Assembly (NCBI RefSeq): GCF_001509585.1
Contig: NZ_LNCI01000007.1
Location: 62,001-126,000 of the forward strand
Direction of reading: 5' to 3'
Length of the DNA: 64,000 nucleotides
DNA from: Tropicimonas marinistellae
GTDB taxonomy: Bacteria; Pseudomonadota; Alphaproteobacteria; Rhodobacterales; Rhodobacteraceae
Shown one piece after another: positions 56,809 to 64,000 of this stretch; position 1 is the first letter of the stretch; each line of letters opens with the position of its first letter. Both the position numbers and the translations under genes were made by a program. The notes below the pieces were generated by a model, which saw only the letters and a list, made by a program, of their open reading frames with translations, was not told the DNA's origin and ran no database searches.

Positions 56809-58002
56809 TCACCCGCCGAATAGTAGTTCCTCGTCATAGGCGAACAGGTTGTGTTGCAGCAGCAGGGCTGCGCCAATCGCCGGAGCCTCGCGCCCGAGAT
56901 GTGTGAGAGATAGTTGAGGGACATGTGATCCGGCGAGCAGATGTGCGCCGAGACTCGCGCGTGCCGATGCTTCGCCGCGCGCGAACAAGGGAGCGAGCGG
57001 GCCGCAGAGGACGATCTGCTCGGGGTTCAGAACGCTGACGATGGATGCCAACCCGCGACCGAGCTGCTTCGTCCAGTCATCCAGCGTGGCCACGGCGGCC
57101 TTCTCTCCCGCGTCGAGGGCAGTCAGGAAATCCGAGATCCGTTCGGACCGACCGCCATAGTGGTCGTGTCTGGCGAACAGCGCGCGCCGTCCGACATAGC
57201 TTTCGAGAGAACCGTCGACGGTTGAGCGCTCGGATGAAGAATAACCCTTGTCACCGATGATAATGTGGCCGAGTTCTCCGGCATATCCGTTGTTGCCACG
57301 CAAGACCTTGCCGTCTGCTACGGCGCAGCCTCCAATACCAGTATCGAGCAGAAGATAGACCACGTTTTTTCTGGCACCCGGTGTCATCTGCATGTCGGCG
57401 ACGGCAACGGCGTTGGCGTCGTTCTCGAGGCCCACCAGTTCTACTTCGGGTAAGGCGGCGCGCATCAGATCGAGGAACGGTACGTCTCGCCAACCGAGGT
57501 AGGGCGCACGCACGACGTGACCGGCGAAGTCGACGAGGCCCGGAACGGTTGCGATGCCACCACGCAGTTGCGGGGAAGTGCCCAACTCCGCGAGTGTCTT
57601 GCGAACGTCTTTGGCGACGAGCTCCGCCACTTTCTGAGGCGTGGTTCGCTCAAGGGAAAAGCGATACTCGCGCGTCGCCCTGACCTTTCCGGAAAGATCA
57701 ACCACCGCGACGGAACCGCGTCCTACACCGACTTCGATGCCCAAAAAGAATGCGTGTTCGGCGTTCACGCAGATCCTGGTGCCGGGCCGACCGGTTCGCT
57801 TTTCAGTGTCCGGCTCGGTTGTGCCGTCGGGCGCGTCGGTGAGCAGCCCAATGTCGACCAGCGAAGCGACCAGGGCAGACGCGGTCGATCTTGTGACGCC
57901 GAGTTCGCGGGCGATGTCGGCCCGGCTCATGGGGCCGTTACGCCTGAGCGCCTCAAGTGTCCGCGTTTCATTGATGTGCCGAACGGCGCGCGGCATTGAC
58001 AT
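56809..58002 (-). CDS. ROK-family transcriptional repressor
   Basis: The 397-residue protein has an N-terminal winged helix (ETRTLEALRRNGPMSRADIA, RELGVTRSTASALVASLVDI) and a ROK sugar-kinase-like domain with GIEVGVGRGSVAVVDLSG and DTGIGGCAVADGKVLRGNNG. The usual zinc motif CxCGxxGCxE is replaced (YSSSERSTVDGSLESYVG), so no zinc-binding cysteines remain. A GAGGAAGG site supports the ATG at 58002. It is divergent from an SDR gene across a gap with a palindromic operator-like site. Confidence 0.88.
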   Translation of the reverse strand: MSMPRAVRHINETRTLEALRRNGPMSRADIARELGVTRSTASALVASLVDIGLLTDAPDGTTEPDTEKRTGRPGTRICVNAEHAFFLGIEVGVGRGSVAVVDLSGKVRATREYRFSLERTTPQKVAELVAKDVRKTLAELGTSPQLRGGIATVPGLVDFAGHVVRAPYLGWRDVPFLDLMRAALPEVELVGLENDANAVAVADMQMTPGARKNVVYLLLDTGIGGCAVADGKVLRGNNGYAGELGHIIIGDKGYSSSERSTVDGSLESYVGRRALFARHDHYGGRSERISDFLTALDAGEKAAVATLDDWTKQLGRGLASIVSVLNPEQIVLCGPLAPLFARGEASARASLGAHLLAGSHVPQLSLTHLGREAPAIGAALLLQHNLFAYDEELLFGG

Positions 58003-58075
58003 GACGACGACCTTCCTCTCGAGACCCGCACCTTCACATGCCATCAGATCATCTTGACACCTCCAGTTCAATATG

Positions 58076-58096
58076 TTTGTTTGCCAAACGAACAAA
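58076..58096. promoter_or_regulatory. Palindromic operator-like site for the ROK repressor
   Basis: TTTGTTTGCCAAACGAACAAA is a 21-bp imperfect palindrome (TTTGTT at the left end, AACAAA at the right). It resembles XylR-type ROK operators (GTTTGTT...AACAAAC). It lies in the gap between the ROK gene and the first SDR gene, so it may control both. Confidence 0.6.
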
Positions 58097-58181
58097 TTAG
58101 AATTGTTCGGAACCCGAGTCGGCCACGCGATCTTCCGTAGACAGCGCCGCGGCCGGCTCGTGAAGCGGAGGACTGTTCATC

Positions 58182-58913
58182 ATGGAAACTGGACTGAAAG
58201 GCCGCCCCATCCTGGTCACCGGCGCGTCCGGCGGGATCGGCGCGGCCACAGTACGGTTGTTGGTTGCCGAAGGCGCGGACGTGATCGCCTCAGGCCGCAA
58301 CGAAGAGGTGCTGTCGAAGCTTGCGGACGAGACCGGATGCCGCACGCTTTCCTTCGATCTCACATCGGAAGAAGCCGTGAAAGAAGCTCTGGACGGCATT
58401 GAGCTTTTTGGCGTCGTCAATTGTGGTGGTTGGGGGGGCGAGATAGCCACGCCGATGGAAACCGATATGGCCGTTTTCGACAAGGTGATCGACATCAACG
58501 CCCGCGGCACGCTGTTGGTCACAAAGTATGCCTCACAGAACATGGTGAAAGCCGGCAAGGGCGGATCTATCGTCAACGTCTCGTCCCAGGCCTCGCTCGT
58601 CGGCCTCGCGGGTCACATCTCATATGCCTCGTCGAAAGGCGCGGTGGACGCGATGACGCGGGTCTCGGCGCTGGAACTGGGCAAATTCAACATTCGCGTC
58701 AACGCGGTGAACCCGACGGTGGTGATGACGCCAATGTCGGAATGGTACTGGGGCCGCGACGAGATCGGCGGGCCGTTCATCGAGACCATGCCACTCCACC
58801 GCTGGGCCACCGAGGACGATTGCGCCGCACCGATCGTGTTCCTGCTTTCGGACGGGGCGTCGATGATCTCCGGAGTAACGCTGCCGATCGACGGCGGGTT
58901 CACCGCCGTCTGA
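58182..58913 (+). CDS. SDR oxidoreductase, L-xylulose-reductase-like
   Basis: The 243-residue SDR has VTGASGGIGAATV, a VNVSSQASLVG serine and YASSKGA Tyr-Lys. The N-terminus (METGLKGRPILVTGASGGIG) and the strand ASGRNEEVLSKLADETGC resemble the DCXR/L-xylulose reductase branch. The usual NNAG motif reads NCGG here. The substrate is inferred to be a ketose or polyol from neighbours. It has a GGAGG site, and is divergent from the ROK gene. Confidence 0.83.
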   Translation: METGLKGRPILVTGASGGIGAATVRLLVAEGADVIASGRNEEVLSKLADETGCRTLSFDLTSEEAVKEALDGIELFGVVNCGGWGGEIATPMETDMAVFDKVIDINARGTLLVTKYASQNMVKAGKGGSIVNVSSQASLVGLAGHISYASSKGAVDAMTRVSALELGKFNIRVNAVNPTVVMTPMSEWYWGRDEIGGPFIETMPLHRWATEDDCAAPIVFLLSDGASMISGVTLPIDGGFTAV

Positions 58914-58956
58914 AGCATTCCCCAAACCTGATCAGACAAGCGCAACGGAGACAACA

Positions 58957-59685
58957 ATGTCAAATGAACTGGACGGCAAGATCGCGGTGGTAACCGGCGC
59001 CGCGTCGGGCATTGGCCTGGCCTCGGCTGAGGCGATGATGCAGGCGGGCGCCACTGTGGTATTGGTCGATCGCGACGCCGAGGCCCTCGCAAAGCTGGAG
59101 GAGAAATTCGGCGGCAAGGCGATCACTCAGGTGACGGACCTTCTCGACGCAGAGAGCTGCGCGGCGATGACCCCGGACATCCTCGAGAAGACCGGTCGCA
59201 TCGATATTCTTTATGCCAACGCGGGAACCTACATCGGCGGCGACTTGGTCGACACCGACGCGGCAACGATCGACCGGATGTTGAACCTGAACGTCAACGC
59301 GGTCATCAAGAATGTGCATGCCGTCCTGCCGCATATGATCGAGCGACGGAGCGGTGACATCGTCGTGACTTGCTCGCTCGCAGGACGGTCGGCGATCAAG
59401 CATGAGCCGGTTTATTCGGCTTCGAAATGGGCGATCAACTGTTTCACACAGACAACCCGGCGCCAGGTGAACACGCACGGCATCCGCGTCGCTCAGGTTT
59501 CGCCCGGGCCGGTGGCTTCTGCGCTGCTTGCGGATTGGCCCGCCGACCGGTTGCAGGCAGCAAAGGATGCGGGAGCCATTATCGAACCTTCCGAAGTGGC
59601 CGCTGCGGTGATGTTCATTCTGGGCCGGCCACGCAATGTCACCATCCACGACGTCGTGGTGTTGCCGACCAACATCGACGCCTGA
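58957..59685 (+). CDS. SDR oxidoreductase, polyol-type
   Basis: The 242-residue SDR has VTGAASGIGLASA, VDRD for NAD preference, YANAGTYIGG in place of NNAG, Ser in TCSLAGRSAI and YSASKWAIN. The C-terminus (IHDVVVLPTNID) is typical of the YdfG-like or sorbitol-type group. It lies between the xylulose-type SDR (43 bp upstream) and the mannitol dehydrogenase gene (81 bp downstream). Confidence 0.85.
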   Translation: MSNELDGKIAVVTGAASGIGLASAEAMMQAGATVVLVDRDAEALAKLEEKFGGKAITQVTDLLDAESCAAMTPDILEKTGRIDILYANAGTYIGGDLVDTDAATIDRMLNLNVNAVIKNVHAVLPHMIERRSGDIVVTCSLAGRSAIKHEPVYSASKWAINCFTQTTRRQVNTHGIRVAQVSPGPVASALLADWPADRLQAAKDAGAIIEPSEVAAAVMFILGRPRNVTIHDVVVLPTNIDA

Positions 59686-59766
59686 TGGCTTCGGTCGCCG
59701 CTTTCAAGCGGAGGCGGCGACCGATAGACGGCAAGCTCAACCCAAAACTTCGCCCGAAGAAATCGA

Positions 59767-61236
59767 ATGCCGATCTTAATCAACGAGCAGAATCTGGCCC
59801 TCGCTGCAAAAACGGTGGCTGTTCCGACCTATGACCGCGCGAACCTCTCGCCGGGCATCCTGCATTTCGGCGTGGGGAATTTCCATCGTGCCCACATGGC
59901 GGTCTATATGGATCGACTGTTTGCCCAAGGCATTGGACCGGACTGGGCCATCGTCGGGGCCGGGGTCCGGTCGGGCAGCGTGGTGACCCGCGAGAAATTG
60001 AAGAAACAGAACTGGCTGACGACGGTCGTTGAGCTTGACCCCGAGGCGCTCTCGGCGCGCGTCGTCGGCTCGATGATCGATTTCGTGCCCGTCGATACGC
60101 AGGCCAACCTAGCCGCACTGGTCGACCCGCGCATCCGCATCGTGTCCTTGGTGTTGACCGAAGGTGGTTACTTCATCGACTCGGCAACTGGACAACTGGC
60201 CACCGACGATCTCGCCGTTCAAGCCGATGCTAAAAACCCAGAGGCGCCGGTAACCGTATTCGGGCTGATCGTCAGGGCCATCGCGCTGCGTCGGGCAGCG
60301 GGAACGGCGGCCTTCGCCGTGATCTCGGGGGACAACCTGCCAGGAAACGGGCACCTGACGAAGCAGACCGTCGTCGGTTTGGCCCGGCTTTCCGATCCGG
60401 AGCTTGCCGACTGGATCGAAAGAAACGTGGCTTTCCCCAATTGCATGGTCGATTGCATCACGCCGATGACTTCGGACCGGGAGCGAAAGATCATCGAAGA
60501 CCAGTTCGGCATCGTCGATCTGGCGCCGGTCGTCTGTGAACCGTTCCGTCAATGGGTAATCGAAGACAATTTCCCGAACGGTCGCCCTCCGTTGGAACAT
60601 GTCGGAGTCGAATTCGTGAACGACGTCGCCGGCTACGAGTTGATGAAACTGCGGATTCTCAACGCAAGCCATGCCTCGCTCTGCTACCCGGCGGCTTTGC
60701 TCGGGCACCACTTCGTCCATGATGCGATGGCGGATCAAGACATCGTCGGCTTCCTGCGCGCGATGCAATCGCGGGATGCGATCCCGACGCTGAAACCTTT
60801 GTCCGGCGTGGATTATACCGAGTATCTGGAGAAGGTGCTCAGCCGGTTCGCGAATCCGATGATCGGCGACACCATCCCGCGCTTGACCAGGGACGGCTCG
60901 GAGCGGCAGCCAAAATTTATCCTGCCCACTCTGCAGGATGCGCTGGTCGACGGCGGGTCCATCGGCGGGATTGCCTTGGAGCTGGCGCTGTGGTGCCGGT
61001 ATTGCCAAGGTCACGACGAAACGGGACATTCGATCAATGTCGAAGATCCCCGGGCGGCCGATCTCAAGCGACGCGCAGAACACTCCGGCGCTAACCCGCA
61101 GGACTTCATCGGCAACCACGAAGTTTTTAGCCGACTCGGCGAGAACGAGCGCTTCGCAGCGGCTTTTTCTCATTGGGTCGACCAGCTGCAGAGCGAGGGC
61201 GTCCGAGCGACTTTGCGCGCCTATGCTGAGGGATAG
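59767..61236 (+). CDS. Mannitol dehydrogenase-family long-chain polyol dehydrogenase
   Basis: The 489-residue protein oxidises mannitol, arabitol or uronate-like polyols with NAD. The Rossmann loop region is LHFGVGNFHRAHMAVYMD with AIVGAGVRSG, and the catalytic Lys-Asn-His set is in YELMKLRILNASHASL. Length is typical. With two SDRs, ROK repressor and the ABC transporter it forms a polyol/sugar use locus. Mannitol versus other hexitols cannot be told. Confidence 0.92.
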   Translation: MPILINEQNLALAAKTVAVPTYDRANLSPGILHFGVGNFHRAHMAVYMDRLFAQGIGPDWAIVGAGVRSGSVVTREKLKKQNWLTTVVELDPEALSARVVGSMIDFVPVDTQANLAALVDPRIRIVSLVLTEGGYFIDSATGQLATDDLAVQADAKNPEAPVTVFGLIVRAIALRRAAGTAAFAVISGDNLPGNGHLTKQTVVGLARLSDPELADWIERNVAFPNCMVDCITPMTSDRERKIIEDQFGIVDLAPVVCEPFRQWVIEDNFPNGRPPLEHVGVEFVNDVAGYELMKLRILNASHASLCYPAALLGHHFVHDAMADQDIVGFLRAMQSRDAIPTLKPLSGVDYTEYLEKVLSRFANPMIGDTIPRLTRDGSERQPKFILPTLQDALVDGGSIGGIALELALWCRYCQGHDETGHSINVEDPRAADLKRRAEHSGANPQDFIGNHEVFSRLGENERFAAAFSHWVDQLQSEGVRATLRAYAEG

Positions 61237-61470
61237 GTAGTCCGTCCCTGCAGGCCGTCGATGGCCGAGTTTTGTGGTCGCTTAAGCATCGGCTTTCAAA
61301 TTTGAGGCATGGATCGCGCGCACCTGCAGAGAAAGTCTGTTCTCCGCCCTTTCTGCCTATTGCGGCAACTGGCATGGACAGCAGTTTGCGGCCCAGTGCT
61401 GCCGTTTGGTAAACTCAGCACGAAGGGCAGCTTCGTTTGTGCCGGATAAAACGAACGATTGCGTCTGGAC

Positions 61471-61842
61471 TCAGGAGATATTTGAGAGCAAGGCATCTCG
61501 TCCCTGCCAGGCGACAAAGGCGGAGAGCGCCCAGGTAATCATGGCCGGCACGCCATCCTTCCAGGTGTCGTAGAGGAGGTGAAAGAAGATCGCGCCGGTG
61601 GACGTGCCGAGGATCGCGAGAGCGCCAAGGGTCCCCAAAGGCGAGCCCTGAAACCAGATTGCGATGGCGCCGAACAGTTCGACTATACCAACGACGGCCA
61701 TGATCTGGCGATTCAGCCCGTAGTTTCTGAACATCTCGAGCTGAGTTTCGAAGATAGTCTTCTGCCACCCGGCGATCTTGATCGAGGACGCAAACAGGAA
61801 GAAGACGGAAAGCAGACCAACTGCGATTATTGTAACGTTCAA
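61471..61842 (-). CDS. DoxX-family membrane protein
   Basis: The 123-residue protein has four hydrophobic segments (TIIAVGLLSVFFLFA, IMAVVGIVELFGAIAIWF, LGALAILGTSTGAIFF, MITWALSAFVAW). SIKIAGWQKTIFETQLEMFR after helix 1 is typical of DoxX-like proteins, linked to redox or thiosulfate handling in some species. It is the last of three minus-strand genes at the right end. Confidence 0.75.
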   Translation of the reverse strand: MNVTIIAVGLLSVFFLFASSIKIAGWQKTIFETQLEMFRNYGLNRQIMAVVGIVELFGAIAIWFQGSPLGTLGALAILGTSTGAIFFHLLYDTWKDGVPAMITWALSAFVAWQGRDALLSNIS

Positions 61843-61897
61843 GTCTGGTCCCCCTGTTCCGGCGTACCTGATGGTTCGAGTGCCGCAAGGTCAACTT

Positions 61898-62641
61898 TCA
61901 TTGGCTGGCTGTCTCGGGTGTAGCGCCGGGCCGAATACCGTCTACAAGGTTCTTCGCCCAATCGTGGGTTGCAGGAGCCTCTGTTCCGGCAGGCTGGCCG
62001 AAGGTCTGAACCTCGGCAACATCCATCGAGAAAGTCGCTTTCATCTGGATGAAACCATCCACCACAATCATCTGCCGTTCGGACGGATCAATGTGCATCC
62101 GGCCGGTTACAACGACTGGTTCGTGGATCATGGGCGGTGTCCAACCGTCGGCGAGTTGCAGGCGCACCATCTGGTTCGGTGGGGGCGGTGGGACGTGGCT
62201 GCACATGCCGCGTTCCGGAACAAGATAGGCCGTGGACGTGCCGTCCTCGGTCGGCGGCGCCGGGATGGCAAAGCCGCCAAGCGTGACGGTTTTTCCGTCA
62301 TAGGCCTGGTTCCCTGCAATCCTCGCCAGCTCCCGCCGCTCGGCCACGACCCAACGTTGCGATATAAGCCAATCGGAGTCGATCCCTTGCTCGGACAGAA
62401 TTGCTTTGATTTCCCCCAGCTGCGCCCCCGCCTCTGGTGAGGGATTCTCGCCAGCCAGTTCGGCATTGAGTTTGACCACCTGGCGCAGGTCATCGATTTG
62501 CTCGATGCTGAGGTCGAGAAACGGATCGTCGTAGGACTGTGCGCTCTGGTCGATGAGATCGGACCAATCGATCGGCACCATTTCTGCAAGGAGCGGGTTG
62601 ACGCCGGCGATGAGTATCAGGGAGGCAATGAAGGGACGCAT
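61898..62641 (-). CDS. DUF3299-domain exported protein
   Basis: The 247-residue protein has a signal peptide (FIASLILIAGVNPLLAE) and the DUF3299 signature ERGMCSHVPPPPPNQMVRLQ in the middle, a sequence that joins a Cys/His pair to a proline run. The domain has an OB-like fold of unknown role and is found in periplasmic proteins near ABC-type lipoprotein transporters. It lies 41 bp downstream of the GYD-like gene on the same strand. Confidence 0.82.
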   Translation of the reverse strand: MRPFIASLILIAGVNPLLAEMVPIDWSDLIDQSAQSYDDPFLDLSIEQIDDLRQVVKLNAELAGENPSPEAGAQLGEIKAILSEQGIDSDWLISQRWVVAERRELARIAGNQAYDGKTVTLGGFAIPAPPTEDGTSTAYLVPERGMCSHVPPPPPNQMVRLQLADGWTPPMIHEPVVVTGRMHIDPSERQMIVVDGFIQMKATFSMDVAEVQTFGQPAGTEAPATHDWAKNLVDGIRPGATPETASQ

Positions 62642-62682
62642 GTCAGGCTCTCAGTGTTCGGTCGGTACGTTGCGCGGGCGGG

Positions 62683-63081
62683 TTATTCGACCGGCGTGGT
62701 GAAGTCCGGTACACGTTTCAGGGCATCAACCATGTCGGCGCTCGTCATGAGTTCAATGAAGGTATAGTCCTTCAGAACCCCCTGGCTCAGGCGTGACACA
62801 TACATCGCCTGAACCATGCCCGGATCGTCCGGCAATCGGACCGTGATATAGTTCTTTCCATCCGCCAGCCCCCAGAAGTAGCTGATCATCTCGCCGCCAA
62901 TCGTCTCGATGGCGCGCCCCATGTCCTTCTCACGGTCGGTCGGATTTTCGATCATGATCTGCCAGGCGTCAGGGTCAGGCTCGCCAATGCCGAGATAGTA
63001 GCGACTTGCGGTCTCTTCCGCGGCAACGGCAAACGCGCAAAGCGAGGTTGCGACACCCACACAAATGGACGCTTTCACCAT
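62683..63081 (-). CDS. Exported GYD-domain-like protein
   Basis: The 132-residue protein has a signal peptide (VKASICVGVATSLCAFAVAA). The body includes AIETIGGEMISYFWGLADGK, NYITVRLPDDPGMVQAMYVS and VLKDYTFIELMTSADMVDAL, which fits the ferredoxin-like GYD fold; the assignment is by pattern only. A GGGAGAG site decides for the ATG at 63081. It lies between the amidohydrolase and DUF3299 genes. Confidence 0.6.
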   Translation of the reverse strand: MVKASICVGVATSLCAFAVAAEETASRYYLGIGEPDPDAWQIMIENPTDREKDMGRAIETIGGEMISYFWGLADGKNYITVRLPDDPGMVQAMYVSRLSQGVLKDYTFIELMTSADMVDALKRVPDFTTPVE

Positions 63082-63149
63082 AGGTCTCTCCCTTGACCCA
63101 GCTTGGGAAAATGCGCGGGGCACCGAGGGAGGATCGCCCCGCGCGACAC

Positions 63150-64000
63150 TCACTCGAGCGTGTTCTTGTAAACGACACCATCTTTCATAATGAGCCGGAT
63201 GGTCTCAAATCCGCGGTCTCTGGGGGCAGCGTCGAACCATTCTGGATTGGCACCCAGCACCGAGAGGTCTTCAAGCGGGTTTCCGTCCACGATCAGGATG
63301 TCGGCATAAGCTCCCGCCTCGATCAGCCCGAGCTTGTTCGGATAGGGGTTCCGCTTTCCGGTCAGTTGCGCAAGTTCGCCTCCGGTGGACGTTGCCGCGA
63401 CAAGGAAAGCGTGGTTCCCGAAGAGTTCGGCGAAGTAGAACTTCTCAAAATCCCGATGCGCCCGACCGAAGCCGATTGTCGAGAGAACGGTGTCCACGTT
63501 GTGCACGATCTTCGGCTTGTATTTCTTCACGTAGTCCACGAGGTTCTCGGACCCGTCGAGATAGGCTTCGAGCTTCGGTTTTACCGTCGGTTGGGCGTAG
63601 TTCGGGTGGCTCAGAAGTTGCGGGTCCATCCCCGCCACGTTGATCGCCCAGAATATCCCTTCATCGGCAATGCGCTTCACCGTTTCCTCGGTGACCATCT
63701 GACCGTGCTCGATGGACTTTACACCCGCATCCAGCGCCATGTTCACGGTCTCGTCCGTGTAGGCATGAACGGTCGTATAGGTATCGAAGAACGACGCCGC
63801 CTCGACCGCTGCCGCGATCTCGTCCACCCGGTAGGCGACCGACCAAAGCGGGTCGAGCTCGGAAGAAACGCCTCCCCCAGCCATGAGCTTGAGGAAATGC
63901 GCGCCGTGGGCGAAGTTCAGTCGTGACGCCTTGCGCACCTCTTCAACCCCGTCGGCGACATAGGACAGGTTGAGCGTGTTGCCGACGTCATTGGACCCCA
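63150..64000 (-). CDS. Amidohydrolase-family protein, partial
   Basis: The gene runs off the right edge, so the N-terminal part with the HxH motif is not seen. The visible 283 residues have metal-site histidines in TTVHAYTDETVNMALDAGV and SIEHGQMVTEETV, the region KIVHNVDTVLSTIGFGRAH, and the typical C-terminus KLGLIEAGAYADILIVDGNP. It belongs to the imidazolonepropionase-like/peptidase-type branch. Substrate not known. The in-frame Met at 63938 is internal; coding continues upstream of it. Confidence 0.88.
   Translation of the reverse strand, partial: GSNDVGNTLNLSYVADGVEEVRKASRLNFAHGAHFLKLMAGGGVSSELDPLWSVAYRVDEIAAAVEAASFFDTYTTVHAYTDETVNMALDAGVKSIEHGQMVTEETVKRIADEGIFWAINVAGMDPQLLSHPNYAQPTVKPKLEAYLDGSENLVDYVKKYKPKIVHNVDTVLSTIGFGRAHRDFEKFYFAELFGNHAFLVAATSTGGELAQLTGKRNPYPNKLGLIEAGAYADILIVDGNPLEDLSVLGANPEWFDAAPRDRGFETIRLIMKDGVVYKNTLE

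Overview
The window reads as chromosomal DNA of a marine alphaproteobacterium of the Rhodobacteraceae (Roseobacter-like). The basis is high GC with strong third-position bias, a red-type (form IC) RuBisCO operon with CbbX and a divergent CbbR, several TRAP/ABC uptake systems with adjacent dehydrogenases, and the gene order ubiH-like / Trm112 / LON-domain / thioredoxin-TPR / exonuclease III. The species cannot be told from the sequence alone.

Left part (1-21.6 kb) is dense and ordinary. A housekeeping block (UbiH-family tail, Trm112-like, LON-domain, CnoX-like thioredoxin, XthA) is followed by a TRAP operon of the 2-oxo-acid (TakP) type with amidase, a 53-residue membrane protein and a D-2-hydroxyacid dehydrogenase, then an orphan imelysin-family protein. 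A complete cbb operon on the minus strand (cbbF-cbbP-cbbT-cbbA-cbbL-cbbS-cbbX-rpe) is transcribed away from cbbR. aroQ and a MarR regulator follow.

Middle part (about 21.7-43.8 kb) looks like an accessory island. It begins with an intact tRNA-Gly(UCC) next to a broken 3' half of a second tRNA-Gly. Coding density drops and spacers of 300-1000 bp carry a degenerate dispersed repeat. It contains an IS3-family element beside an inverted fragment of a relative, an IS110 remnant and a frameshifted CIA30 gene. Real genes include a LuxR regulator with a SnoaL-like domain, an SDR, a secreted HEXXH protein, a periplasmic histidine phosphatase, two small cytochromes c, a cupin, a rhodanese, an XRE regulator, an arylsulfatase, a LacI-type effector domain without its DNA-binding part, a DUF1254 protein, and a 1188-residue protein joining two PPC-like domains, an RTX repeat block and a GH29 alpha-L-fucosidase domain. 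Sulfatase plus secreted fucosidase suggests attack on sulfated fucose-containing glycans.

Right part (43.8-64 kb) is again denser. A SARP/BTAD-AAA regulator with a DUF4242 protein is divergent from methyltransferase-nitrilase-GFA genes, a compact set whose joint role I do not recognise. After an IS110 remnant come a sterol-desaturase-family membrane oxygenase and a sugar ABC transporter with two permeases. IS6 and IS66 fragments then separate that transporter from a ROK repressor, two SDRs and a mannitol-type dehydrogenase, which together make a polyol/sugar locus. The window ends with DoxX-like, DUF3299, GYD-like and amidohydrolase genes, the last running off the edge.
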